Below, in pieces: positions 1-12,345 of a stretch of DNA of 64,000 nucleotides. How positions within the stretch are numbered: position 1 is the first letter of the stretch; each line of letters begins with the position of its first letter. A model generated the notes under the pieces. The model searched no databases, was not told the origin of the DNA, and saw nothing but the letters and a program-made list of their open reading frames with translations. Origin of the DNA: Motacilla alba alba (Eukaryota; Chordata; Aves; Passeriformes; Motacillidae); the NCBI RefSeq assembly GCF_015832195.1, contig NC_052018.1:2679356-2743355 (forward strand), in the 5' to 3' direction. The translations under genes and the position numbers were made by a program.

Positions 1-3000
1 TTGGGGGGTGGGGAAGGAAGAAGGAAGAGGAAATGAAGGTTTAAGCATGTTCGTGGAGTCGAGTCTGTCTCAGTCTGTTCAGGTAACACTGGGAGCCTGA
101 TTCAGTGGCTTTTAAGTACAAAACGTTTATGAAGAAAAAACTGGGGAGATTTAAACTTTGTAGGGAGGAAAGTGTTAAAGTGATGGCCAGGGAACGTGGA
201 TCTGGGAGACGCTACCTACGTCCCCGTGCTTCAAACTAATGGGGATGGAGGGAAGGAAAAAAAAAGAAAACACTGGGGAAAAATATCCCTACAATTTGCA
301 TGAATGATGCCATGTAAAATACCGGAGCGAGGAATTGTGCTCTGCAGACGATTTGTGGGCTGGAGAAAGCCTGAAGTGCCTGCTCGGGTCCCGTGATATG
401 ACTCGCTCATTTCTGCAGGGCTCATCAGGTACAGGCTCTGCTTCCTTCCTGGGATGGTGCAGCTGGCATTTGATTTCCTCCATGGATGGGAGAGGAGGAG
501 TCCTGTGCAGTTTTTTTCCCCGAGATGATTGCATTTTCTTTGGCCTTGCTGTACCCTGCCTCATTAGTAGGAACTGCATCTATACTTATTTACCATTATA
601 CCGTGTCCCTTGGGAAGCGGGGTGTAGTTTGGAGTAGGTATATATGGATTTATCACTCCTAACATTTTTTTTCCTCCCATCATGCTAAGACTAAATCCGT
701 CAACAGCAGAGAACAAACTTAATTTATTTCTGTGTTTTGCATCTCCCTTTTTACCATTTCTCTTCCAAATTGCTAAGAAAGCATCTCTGAGATGGAGAGA
801 GGGGAGAAGGAAGAAAGGGATGGAAAACGTTGTCTGTGCAGGGCTGCATTTGTTATCTGCATGTCTGGGGAACACCGGTCTGGGGAAGGGCAGGGCTGGT
901 TTCTCTATGTGAAAACTGGGGTTTGGGAGTGTTCTTTTTCCCTTATGTGAAGATTATTCTTTAGCCCTGCGAGGGCCACAACTTTTTCTGTCTGGTTGAC
1001 AGAATTACCCGAGGATCCTGGGCAGGAGGCTGGGAACAAGGAACTTGTGTTTCACTCCGTGCTGCCTGTTCTTCCTCCCCTCGTTCCCTTAGCACCAGTG
1101 CAAGCACCCGAACAGGCATCAGCATTTTTACTCCTGTGTCATCCCACTGTTCCGAGCAGGTCTAGACGACATTGTGGTATGCAGGCTGCCAGCTGGGTTA
1201 CAGGAATGCTACCCTAGGTGAAACGGCAGGATTTTTAAGGAGGGGTAAGGAAATCTGGGAGAAAATCCTGAGTGAATGAGGCCTGGTTTTCTCTAGAACT
1301 GCTTCACTGAGCGGAGTCAAGCAACTCCTTGGGTTTATTGACCTTTGTGGACAACGTGCATCTCTCTAGCACTGGGATTCTGGTAATTCCATGGAATCTG
1401 TAGCTGCTGTCAGCTGCAGGGAGCTTTTTTTAAGGCAGTTTCTGTGTGGGTCTTACTGATCTCTTACAAAGGGATATTAAAAGTTGATAGCTATGCAGTG
1501 TTTTGAAAACTAAATTATTATGAAGTGTTTACTTTATAGTGATAATCCATAGGTTCATGGGAGTGTTTGGTATGGTTTTTTTTTATTGCTGTCTGGATTT
1601 GGGAAAAGAGTGGGGCTCTGACATTCCTTTTTAAGACTAATTACTTTTTAATAAAATGCATTTTTATTAAGCATGACTGTCAAGAATTGTTCTGTTGTTA
1701 GCAGAACAACAATAATTGTTCTGTTAGTCTTTTTGGACTGCTCTTTTTGTGTTGTGTGTTAGTGGGGCAGGGGTGAAATTTGGGTCTTTGGGTGGAGAAT
1801 TGGCAGTTTCAATGATACTGAACCATGAGAAAGGAGGAAGCTGTACTGTTCCTTATACCAAGGGATCTGGGAAGGTGTTTGGTTGCATATGTTAGAAAGC
1901 AAATGAATTTTCGGGGAACAACAGCATATTTTAATCTAAAGAAAGCAGCTTGTACTTCACAGTGATTTCTGTGCAGAGCTTTTAAGGACATTACAGAATG
2001 ACAGGGTACAGTATTGGCATTCGTAGCAAATCTTTTTCATCTGCAAAGTTTTAGAATTTGAAATCAAAATACTGTCAGCTTAAGAATCCTATTGCAAAAA
2101 AACCAGATGTCTTTGTTCCTCCTGTCGATAACTTCATGCAGCTTTGATTCTAAAGTCCCCAAAGTTTATTTCACGTTATGCTGATTTTAACAGAGCGGGG
2201 ATTGGATTCTGCATGCATGTCCTCGTGGGATTGAGCTTTAATTATACCTATGCTGATAATATGATCTTGTGGGTTATCAATGCAGTGAGACCAATACTGT
2301 GATTACCGCAGGATTTTTAGGACATAATAAGGAGAATTAGATTTTTTTTTTTTTTTGAGGAGGGTTGTCGGTGTAACTCATAACCCTAAAGCTGGTTTAA
2401 TTTGTAAGATTAGTAATAAACTGTATTTTAGCATTCATGTATTGACTAAAGCTCCTTTCTGACTCCTGTTAAATTAGGATGGCTGGGTTGCAAAGTGTAT
2501 TAAGAGTTTGTATCTCAACACTCAGTCATGCAAACGGGTTGTGTGGTAGCTGTGAATGCAATTCCCAGGGTTAATGCTAAAGATAAGTGTTTTGACAAAT
2601 GCTTTTAATTTGGGGAACAATACAAGCAAGAATGACAGGATATGAAAAAAAGTGCTATTTTTCGTCTCGCAGGTGGCAAACAAAGGTGTAGAGGGATCAA
2701 CTTGCCCAGGTTCCTACAGGGAGTCTGCAGCAGAACTCGCAATCAGTCTGTGATCTCAAGGGTTTGTCAGGGCTTTAATCAGTTTTTCTTCCTCCCCTCA
2801 TTAATTGGCTAGCTTTGACATTTTGAAAATAACATCTAGAGATTATTTCTCTTTTCTCCAGTTTCAAACTTTATCGCCTGAAGTTTTTTTTTGCTTTTTT
2901 TTTTCATTTTTAGTCAAGCCTTGAAAACACAAGGTTGGAAAACTTGATTTGAGCAGCACCTCCCTGACATATGATACTATCTCCAAACAGCCCCTGACAA

Positions 3001-3329
3001 GTGAACCCTCTCATTGAAATCATGTGAGGAATTTTATTACTCAACTCTGAAGATCTTCTGGGGGAAAGGAGGTTGCAAACTATTAACTATGTGGTCTTCA
3101 TTGCAAGTTGGCAGATAAAATGCTCTTACGTATTTGAGGCTGTCATGTGGTCCACAGCCAGAAGTAGAGAATCAGCTTTGTAGTCGCTGACCAACCGAAA
3201 ATTTCATCTTGTCACTGTGAGAAACCCATTTGTTTTTGTGTTGCGCCTGCACATTTCAAGTGAATGTATTCCTTTCTTTAAACATGCTCTTGATCCTATC
3301 CCTCCCCTCTTAACTGGGCGCTTACACAG
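1..3329. other. Non-coding, presumed HMBOX1 intron 1 or 5' flank
   Basis: No gene or recognisable interspersed repeat. AT-leaning sequence with short purine-rich runs near 780-830, a T run at 2342-2356 and a small inverted repeat at 1687-1709. Short open frames show no family resemblance. Confidence 0.6.
1687..1709. repeat. Small inverted repeat (8-bp perfect stem, 7-base loop)
   Basis: TTGTTCTG at 1687-1694 pairs with CAGAACAA at 1702-1709. The left arm recurs directly downstream (AATTGTTCTGTT at 1685-1696 and 1715-1726), so the block carries three TGTTCT/AGAACA half-sites like those bound by steroid receptors. Function is inference. Confidence 0.6.
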
Positions 3330-3650
3330 CGTTATCCTGTGGCCCTACGAGCACGTGGAGAAGCTTTTATCCTTGATAACCTTAAAAAGTCTGTTGGGTT
3401 TGGGCAGCTCCCGTTCTTTGCTGCTGCAGTTGGGTTTAGCAGAGGTTTGTTGTTGGTGCAGGCTCGCTGTGTGACACCGCCGAGCTTGGGGCTCATGTCA
3501 CGGTCCCAGAGCCGCTGCTGTGACAATTACAGCGTTGTAAAGCCCGACCTAATCAGGGCTGATCGATTTATGGCCGTAGCTCCTGTGGTGGCCAGAGCAG
3601 CGCAGCTCCAGTGGCTCCCACTCGACCGTCCTGGCTGAGCCACTGCCCTC
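3330..3650. other. Locally CpG-rich segment
   Basis: By hand count about 17 CpG dinucleotides in roughly 300 bases, against sparse CpG in surrounding sequence. No conserved protein is recognised in the overlapping frames. Could be a small regulatory CpG cluster, an unrecognised non-coding first exon, or chance. Confidence 0.4.
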
Positions 3651-3704
3651 CTTTGCCGTTCCGTGTCAAAACAATACTTTGTACCTCTGTTTGTAAATCT
3701 CTAG

Positions 3705-3830
3705 AAGTGCTTGACTGAGGTATTGGTGTTTTACAAATGGAGAAACTGAGGCTCGAGGGCCGAGTGACTCACATAAGGTCACGGACTGAGGCAGCAGCAC
3801 TTTAACACAGGTGTCTCCTCTCCATCTGTT
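3705..3830 (-). repeat. Ancient MIR/L2-like repeat
   Basis: Contains TTTTACAAATGGAGAAACTG followed by AGGCTCGAG and, after a short spacer, GTGACTCACATAAGGTCAC. This order matches the hallmark 'TTTTACAGATGAGGAAACTGAGGC ... AAGGTCAC' segment of MIR/L2-type amniote repeats. The + strand shows the complement of the MIR consensus direction. Confidence 0.6.
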
Positions 3831-5545
3831 GCACTTTCCATCTGTGATATATTGATATACAGTAACCTTACAAGGAATTTATTTGCTGGTCATCTGACCA
3901 TGTGGTCAGCAAGAATATCTAAGTCCAGAGATTATTTTTTATGGTGATGGGAGGATATCCCACTGACTTCTATTCCCACTGACTTCTATGGCTCGACACT
4001 TCTCATCCTTACTTATTCAGTTATTTTTCTTGCTTTTAAATCCATTATATTCCACCTCCCATCAGGTGAAAAGCAAACTTTCTCACAAGACTGTGAGGGA
4101 TTCCCTTCTTTCTTGTACTGCTTTTCTTCTGCTTCATTTAATAGGATTTTTTGGTGTTGGACTTCTGATCTATGCCAGGAATGCACAGGCGTGTCTGTTA
4201 CTTGTTTTACTTCAGCCCCATGTTAATACAGACACCAGCAGGTTGAACAATTGCTGGTTTAATGCGCTTTATTAAGAATTAAAAGAAATAATCTATAACT
4301 GGTTATTCTCCCTGTCTGTGTGGAGGTTTCCCTTTCCCAGTTCTAAATCAAAGCTGCGGGCAGAGTCTGAACTTAAAGTCTGCTCTTAAAACAGGGAGCT
4401 GCTGTGGTGCTCCTGACAGAGTGAGCTCTGCTTTATCTTCCTGTGCAGCCAACCAGGAGCTGTGGAAGGTCAGTTCACTTTTTCCTACAGAATTCCACCT
4501 CTGAATGTTCACTTCATCATCTCATCTTGGTTTCAGTGCCATTACCAGCCTGAAACTCATTACCAAGCAGAGCCCTTCCAGCAGGTAGTACATGAATACA
4601 CCTAAATCACTTCTGTAATACATCTTGACAAAGATCCCCACTTCGTGTGTGTGTGTCCATGGAATGCTGGCAGGTAGTGCTTCCCATCTCCATTTGCCCA
4701 ATGGGTGGAGTGTTGCTTCCAGGGAAGAGTTTCTTCCAGCCTGAGGAAACAAATTTTGCCACCTACCTCATGCACAGAGGTGGCATTTTTTTGTTCTCCA
4801 TATGTATAAGTTGCATTTTTAAGCTTTGTTAAATTTACATGAATCCCATTCACTACTGTGGTGGTAGATGGGATTTTAATGTTGGTTTGAGGAAGGAATT
4901 TACAAGCCAGGCATAAAAATTCTATTAATTATGTTTGGCTCTGCCCCCAGTTGAATCTTGCTTGTCCTGAGTTCCTGGTATTGGTCTTCTCTCCACTTTT
5001 GAACTTAATATTTAAGAAGCCTTTTTTTCTTTTCTCTTCCTCAGAATTTTTAAGTTCAGCAGCAGGATAACTACCACTGAAACAATAGTGTAGGCTACTC
5101 TTTCAGTGGCCTTGTGAACAGCCAGTTTTGTTCTTCTGATAAGCCCTTGCCCTATCAATTGGGAAGTGCAGCATATAGTCATTTCCTGCATTTTGAGCTG
5201 CCCATTCCTTCTGAGGTCTGAGGCAAGCACTGAATCTGCTTTTTGTTCTTGCCGTGGCTCTGTACTACTGATGGCAGCAGAAAGCAGTTAGTTAGTTCAT
5301 CAAATACAAGTGCTGTTCCTGCTTGGATATTTATTCTGACCTTTACTTTGGACAGTTTCTCTGCCATGATCAGATTCTCTGATTACAATGTCAGCTTTCA
5401 CCAGAAATCTCTTTGTGATTTAACTGGCAGCATTTGGGGGTTTGAGCAACTGGGTGTGCAGCAGCTCTGACGTGGAAGTGGTGCTCAAGTGTTGGGAAGT
5501 TCTTCCTGGCGATGAAATTTCCTTTCTAGGCTCTACCATAGGTTT
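3831..5545. other. Non-coding, nothing recognised
   Basis: No gene or classified repeat. A short direct repeat of CCCACTGACTTCTAT occurs twice at about 3959-3990, and a short (GT)n run near 4646-4656. Confidence 0.5.
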
Positions 5546-5549
5546 TATT

Positions 5550-5645
5550 TTATGACCCAGGGCAAACTTTTTGATTTGCCCCTGTTCCAGTGTGAAATAT
5601 GGAAATAATCCTTTCAGGGCTGTTGAGATGCTTTTATATTTAAGG
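5550..5645 (+). repeat. Ancient MIR/L2-like repeat
   Basis: The order GACCCAGGGCAAAC, CCCCTGTTCC, GTGAAATATGGAAATAATCC and CAGGGCTGTTGAGAT follows the MIR core order (gacctTGGGCAAgtcac, ctctgTgCCtcagtttcc, TgtaaAATgGGaataat, caGGGttGTTGtGAg). Divergence is high, as expected for a Mesozoic repeat. Confidence 0.55.
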
Positions 5646-8600
5646 GATATGTGGAGATTCGTGGCTGGCTGTTAATGGGTGCTGCTACTCTTGGGAGTAT
5701 AACCCTGGGTGTCAGAGGTGTAGTTACCCAGAATAAGAACTGGTTATGTAAGCTAATACTAATTTTTCATGGCCCAGGTGGGAGGAGTAAGTAGCTGATC
5801 AGAATTTGCCCAACTAAATTGCATTACATGTGGTTTCCAGACATCCTAGCTGGTCATTCCCTGTTTGTATTTTATGGGAGTTCCATCTGCTTGGTGGAGT
5901 GGTGCTGTTGAGTGATAAGTCTGAAAAAGAGGGGACTTGCTGAACTTGAAACTTATTCCTCCCTCTTTAATTTCCTGGTCCACAGAAGTTGAGTGATGTT
6001 AACATATTGGAGATTCATAAAATTTAAGGCGAGAACAGATAATTAAATTGCCTTCCCTGATATGTTTTATATGCTTTGTATCACAGGCCTTTAAATTTTA
6101 ATCATTTACTCTGAAACTGAGACCAGTAAATGATGTTTGGCTAAAAACAATTTGAAAGCTTTCCAGCCCTGAGTGTCCATCACTGGTAATTTCAGGCTCA
6201 TCACTTCTCTTGGTAGTTATAAGAGGCTGATTTCTAATTTGAATTAGTCTAAGTTGTGCCGCTGGTTCTTGTTAGGATTTTCCTGACAAGATTAGAGCCC
6301 TTTAGTATCCAGGACTTTCTTGCCATGAAGGTACTTACACTCTGTAATCAAGTTACTTGATAGATAAGGAAACAGAGTTGAGCTTTTAAGTCTCACTCTG
6401 AGGCATTTTCTCCAGCACTCAGATCATCCGGTGATTCTTCATGGTCTCCGGTTATTTTTAACATTGTGGAGACCAAAAAAGTTGCCTGCTCCAGCCCGTG
6501 CCTGATCCATACCAAATTCTAAGGTGCCTTTAGCCCTTTTTGCTGCACAGCCACTGAAAGGGTTCCCAGGAGCCCTTTTTGCACAGGGAAATCCTGTTCA
6601 TGAGCCTCGCTGCCCCAGCACTGACATTCTTTACTCAAATAAAGTCTGCCATTTAGTAGTTACAGGCTGCATTTTTTAGATTATAAATTAGCCTTTGTAT
6701 TCTGATGGGTTTGGCTTTCCTGAGCTAACTTAAGGCAGGTTTTCAGCCTCCTTTCTCCTGCTGCCCTTTCCTCCTCATCATGTCCTGTTGTGCTACAGTC
6801 CTGGTGTCACTCGCAGATTTTTATCTGCAGTGATAAAAATGTTGAACTGCATCAGACCTTAAATTTAGTGACAAAAAAAAAAAAATTAGCATGATGCAAT
6901 CCCAGGAAGTAGATTAAGAAGTGTCTGACTGACAGCTCTCGGATATGAAGCAGCCGATGTGGGTTTCCACCAGCACCAGAGTACGCTCTGTGCGTGCACT
7001 TGACTGTGCTCAACTACATTTGTAACCTCAAAAGAACAAAGTTAGTCCTTTATCAAGACATTTGCCATTAAAACATGCTGACTGGCACTACCGGTGTCCT
7101 TGTTCTGGTAATTCTTTACTGGGAAAACACAGATTTTTCTTTTCCTGTTCTTTGCCTGGATGGATACCCAGCTTACAGCTTTGCTCAGTCACCTCGCTGA
7201 GCAGTGGTGAAACAGAAACATCCACCTGGCCTGGGGTGAAAGGCCTCTTTGGTGCGTGGGTTTTAGGCTGATTTAAATGTTTCCTCTGCTAATGGATTTG
7301 CTGGGAATCATCTTTTATTGCTGGTGAATTAGAAGGTGTTTCATGTGACAAAGGCATGTTGCCCCAGTCAACAGAAAACTGTTCCCAGTGTTTTTTCCTT
7401 CCGCTAGAAAGCTACTGGGGTTTAAATTTTATTACTGGTACCGTGTTTGTTTTTTAACATACCTTGAGTCTTGAAATTTGATTGTTCAGAGAAACATCCA
7501 AAGGCCTTTTTTTTCCTGGATGTCCTCAAGTGTAAAATGGCAGCGTTTTTGGGGTGGTTGTCATGCATCTGCTGCCAGATCCCGTGGAATTGTGGAAGTG
7601 ATGGAACTTCCCACCTTTACAAGCAGCTACTTCTGAAGACACTCGTGAATTACCCTTCAGTTCATGGGCATTATTCTCATAAATACTGGTGTCACTCCTC
7701 TGTCACACTCAAGGAAATTCTGATTTATTCATAGCACTGTGCCTTTTTGCTTTTTGTTAAAAATGCAGCTGCCTTCGCTTGCTGGCTGTTCCCTTGAATT
7801 TCCCTTTTCCTGTCCCAAACTGATTTAGCTTTTACTCCCTCGGTATTGCAGCTGTAATCAGCAGTGCACAGGAATGTTGTCTTCTGCAGGAGAGGCAGTA
7901 TTTTTGCCATTGGTTTTTAGGATCCTGGATAATGTGGAATCTTGAAACCAAACCTCATTTAAATGCCACTAACAGGAAGAAATAAAATGTGTGGTGTTTA
8001 AGTTTGGTTTTTTTTTTTCCAAATTGGGTGTTTTTAAGGATTTGCTCCCTGAGAAAATCTTATTTTGAAACATGCAAATTCCAGGCAGATAAATTGCAGT
8101 GAGGTTGGGCAAGTATCTAAAGTTTGGGGTGTCTGCTTCCCTTCTGGCTATCGGGTGGGAAGCTGGCGACAACGATAGGCATTGAGGAAAGATTGGGAAG
8201 AGAGAAGAAAGGGGAGAGCACTGAGGCACAGGATCTTGGAGGCTGGGGAGGAAACTGTGGAAGAAGCTGTGCCATTTGTACTCCTGCACTCTGAGGTGTG
8301 GAAGTGGAAGGCAAGCAATGAGGACCCAAAGCTGTGGAGCTCTGGTGGACGTGGATATTTCATGCCATGGCAGCCTCGGAGCTGAGCCAGCAGCTCTCCT
8401 GCCTCCTGGTTAAATCAGGATCTGATTTTCCTGTTCCTCTGCTGTCTTCTTGCAGGAGTTGTTTATTGACTGAAATTGTTTCCATATGGCTGCAATGTAG
8501 AGCTTGATTACATTAAACGTGGTGCTTTCCTGTGGCATTGCAGTGCTATGGGAAGATCATTCCTCCCTCTCTCCCCTTCCGACCTCCTTTTCCTCCATAA

Positions 8601-10300
8601 AACCTTGGGCTTGGAACATGGAACTTGTTCAGGTATTATCTTCTTTCCCCTCTGAGGCTTGTAAAACCAGAAAACTGGGATCCAGATCTTTTTTGGGTCG
8701 TTGTATTTGATTGCTTGGGTGGGTTACCTTGGCGTATAAATGACTCATAAAATAGTTAAAATGAAGATTAAAGTGGCAGCAATGCTGGAACTGGGCCTCC
8801 AGGGTGTTAAACACTGAACAAGCAGAAAAGAGTTCTCAGCTTCCAGAGAGGTTTGGGACAGTCCATTTGGATTGTATTTGTTGACACTAATGATCAATTT
8901 AAATGCTGCTCCAGGAAGGTGTTAAAATTCCTGTACTCTGGATGCTGGAAGGCAGATTCCCTGCTTATCTGGAGCCTGGAGGCTGTGTCCAGTTAGTGGG
9001 AAACAGATCTGTTTAATGGCAAATGGATGCATCTGTATCTTTGATAAGAATAAAAGCTGATTGCTGGCTAAGTTGGCTGATAAAACCAGCAGTGAAGCAT
9101 CTCTACCTTCTCTTTGTAATTACACCTAAACCTGAGTTTATAATTGGAATTCAAAATCTGGTTTTCTGTTTAAAAAAGTTTTCTTTTTAAATAGGTTAAA
9201 ATATAAAAATGCCTTTTTTTTCTAAAGCCTAAGCTTTTTGCTGTAATGCCTCTATTCTTGTAATGGATTCCAACAGAACCTCAGCATGGTAATTCTGCTG
9301 CCAGTATCCCAGATCAAGTCAAACCAGTGGAGTGCTGGTTGTCACTCTTGGCTGAGCACATGGAACCAGAGTCTGATGAAACAGTAAACCTGGTTTTTGA
9401 CAGAAGTAGCCTCTTCTGCATGTGCACAGAGAATATTTCCTTTATTTCTGTGTATTCAGATAGTTCATATCACAGCCTATTTAATTCAAAACTGAGAAAC
9501 CATTTGGGAGCTGTAAATGCCGAAATACTTGTTTTCCTCCCCTAACATAAGGTGGAAAAAAGAACAATGAGGGAGGAGGTTCACTAATACTGAAATCTTT
9601 CCGTGGAGGACACAGCAAGGTTCAATTCATTTAATAAAGAGAATTCATTTGTTTTCACTAAAGCATTTTAAAATGCAAACCATGTTTCTGTAACCCTTTT
9701 ATGCATCCTGCACCTATGATGTATCATTCAAGATTAATAAAACTGTAATACATAAAAGCTGGCATTTTAAAATTGTTTTATAAACAGTCTGGCTAATAAC
9801 CCAGGGTGGAAACTGGAATGCAGGTATGCTGCTCTTCAGGCCTTTGCCTGGCTAGAGGATGAAGCTCCAGATTTTGGTTTGGGTTTTTTTTTTTTAGTTT
9901 AGTGGAAAATGGAAGCTTTAGGGGAAGATTTAAGCCCTGAGCACGAGGTATCTGGTGATGTTCAGGGTGGTGTCAGTCACTCTGAGGTGTCCATGGCTCA
10001 GAGAAAGGCTCAGTGAATGTCCCTCAATAAATGTCCCTCCTAATTTAGAGGTGTCTGACTCATGAGCTGGCAGGTAAAAGGGAGACAGTGACCATGGAGT
10101 TGTCATGGCCATCTCCTCTGCTTGTCCTTAAAGGAATTGCTGCTGTCCAGTGCTTGGAGCAAAGGATGTGGGCACCTTCTCCAAACTGGGATATTGTAAG
10201 TCTTAAAACTGTGAGAGCCGCCTCCCTTTAGCCCACGCAGATACACGACACTCAGGGAGGGTGGATTTAAACCCTTCCATTCTGCTTTGTGTTTCAGCAC
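5646..10300. other. Non-coding, nothing recognised
   Basis: Long repeat-poor stretch with A/T runs (for example the A run near 6873-6885) and a purine-rich block about 8180-8260. Open frames are short and unlike known proteins. Confidence 0.5.
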
Positions 10301-10304
10301 TGCT

Positions 10305-10505
10305 ACTTGTCCAGCATTTCCAGTATCAGGAGGAATTTCCTCATGGAAAGGGCAGTCAGGCATTGGAAGGGGGTGCCCAGGGAGGTTTGTAGCCCCCATG
10401 CCTGGAGGTGTCCCAGGAAGGGCTGGATGTGGCGCTCAGTGACAAGGTGGGGATCATCCCTATTATCTCAGAGGTCTTTTCTAACCCAAATGATTCTGGG
10501 GATTT
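10305..10505 (+). mobile_element. CR1 LINE 3' fragment
   Basis: CR1 landmarks in order on +: AGGAGGAATTTCCTCATGGA, GTCAGGCATTGGAAG, CTGGAGGTGTCCCAGGAAGG, ATGTGGCGCTCAGTGACAAG, and a decayed tail TCAGAGGTCTTTTCTAACCC then AAATGATTCTGG. Severely 5'-truncated, no coding capacity. Confidence 0.9.
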
Positions 10506-12270
10506 TTTTGTCTTTTGTGGATCCTTTGATGGATGGCTTGTAGACATTGTGAGGAGAGAACTTCTCACAAAAGGCTGGGGATCCTGCAGCTGGATGCCTG
10601 CAGATCCTGATTTATCTGGAAAACCTCTACTCACTCCCTGTTTTCCAAAACACTGTGGGAAAGGTAGGCTGGAGAAACCTCAGTTTTCTTCTGTCCCTCA
10701 CACAACCCATTGGCTACGTGGGAGCAGAAATTAAGACAAGGACGTTTAATTTTAAGTGTTGTCATCTTCACAGAAAGTCACAATTTATCTTTCTTTCTCC
10801 CTGTCACAGAGCTTGTCTGTGCTACTTCTCGCACATCAGAGCTGCTTTCTGCTTCTTACCCACTGCATGACCAGCTAAAACAAAAATAAAATTTCACTGC
10901 TTTGAGCCCCTCCAGAACTGCCTTCCAAGTAGCAGCTTTGCACTAATGAAGTTTAGTTGGTTTGCCAGTTACTTTTCAGTGATTTCCAGAACTGCTGAAA
11001 CACAATGAGTTGGTGAAGACTCTCTGGTGAATTTTGTGTGAGCTCAGATATTTGAATATGGAGTAGATGAGTAGTAAATATCTGCAATTTCCATTAAATT
11101 TTGATATCTTTAAGGGATGAGTCCTGAAAACAAGCTCTTACTGACGGTAGAGGCAGTGGGATTGCTCTCTCTTGGCTCTCACAAGAACTGAACTGGAACT
11201 ACATTGTGGATATTTTGTTTTTAATTAGCAGATCACTGAGTTCTAGGTCCTTTCATATTTAAGAATAATTAATTCTCCATTGTTTTTGCTTCTGACAGAC
11301 TTTTACTGTCAGCCTTCCAGAGGAGACATTGGCCCTTCCTCCAGTTATCTGACAAAACCATTTACTGTGAGCAGCCTTCCCCCCACCCCTCATGGCAGAA
11401 ATTTGCCTCTGGTATCCTCCTGGTGCTGTTTCCCAGCTGTGCTTTATGCTCTCCATCTCTTCCGAATAAAACCTGCACAGGGATGGGATTGAAACACTTA
11501 AACTCCCCTTGCCCACTGCTGAAAAATTCCCCAGTGGTGGCCTTCCTGTGAGCAGTGTGTGTTAAATGTCCTGCAAGTCACTGGATGAAGGGGATGATCC
11601 TTCAGTTTTCTTCTAATGAGAATGACTTCTGAGAAGGCTGCAGGCTCAGGGCCATGCTGCCATTGCAGTATTATCAGTACATTTTGGCTGCAAATGTGAT
11701 TTCTTTTTCCTTTAATATTAAAGGGAGGGGTTATGACTTCTGAGCTATAATTGTGTGGAGACATTATTTGGGCAGACCTCCTAAACTCTCCTGCATTAAT
11801 CTGGATGTGTTGGATACGAGCTCTGTGCTCTTACGGCTGCTGAGGAGAGTCTTGGACCGTGACTGGTGTTTGCAGAAAATAGAGAAATTGCAAATTATGT
11901 GTTTTGATGCTGCACCTTGAGTTTCTCTTGCCTGTTTTCCCTGCTATTGTTGATGGTCTTTCTTTTGTATCCATTCCTGTACCATTTGCAGTTGCAGTTT
12001 CCAGTTCTAAATTTAACTTAAACCCAGTTTTGAGTTGACTTTTTGGTTTTGGACTTAGTCAGCCACCAAGCAAAAGTGATTTAGCAACATTCCCTCAGGT
12101 TTCAGAAACCACCCTGCTGGGCCATGCCTACCTCAGGGCTCTGAGGCTGCTGGGCTTTGTAGGAAGATGTATTTTTGTAGCCCAGTCATTACCCTAGCAC
12201 CAACCTAAATCCAGGTGGATCATCATGTTCCTGCACAGTTATTTTTGGAGCAGGTTGCACTGGAAAATTG
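10506..12270. other. Non-coding, nothing recognised
   Basis: No gene or repeat identified between two CR1 remnants. Confidence 0.5.
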
Positions 12271-12271
12271 C

Positions 12272-12345
12272 ACTTAAGGTGGGGGTTAGACTGGACAAGC
12301 TCAAGAGGTGCTGTCCAACTTCTGCAGTTCTGTGGTCTGTGCAAA
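12272..12345 (+). mobile_element. Old CR1 3'-end remnant
   Basis: GGGGGTTAGACTGGACAAGC followed by a GTGCTGTCCAACTTCTGCAG block and TTCTGTGG resembles the CR1 terminal segment 'GGGTTGGACTAGATGACC..TCCAACTCTGATTCTATG'. Very short and diverged. Confidence 0.6.

Noticed and set aside
6340..6440. GATAAGGAAACAGAG resembling MIR/L2
   Set aside because: Only one short block matches; neighbouring MIR blocks are absent.
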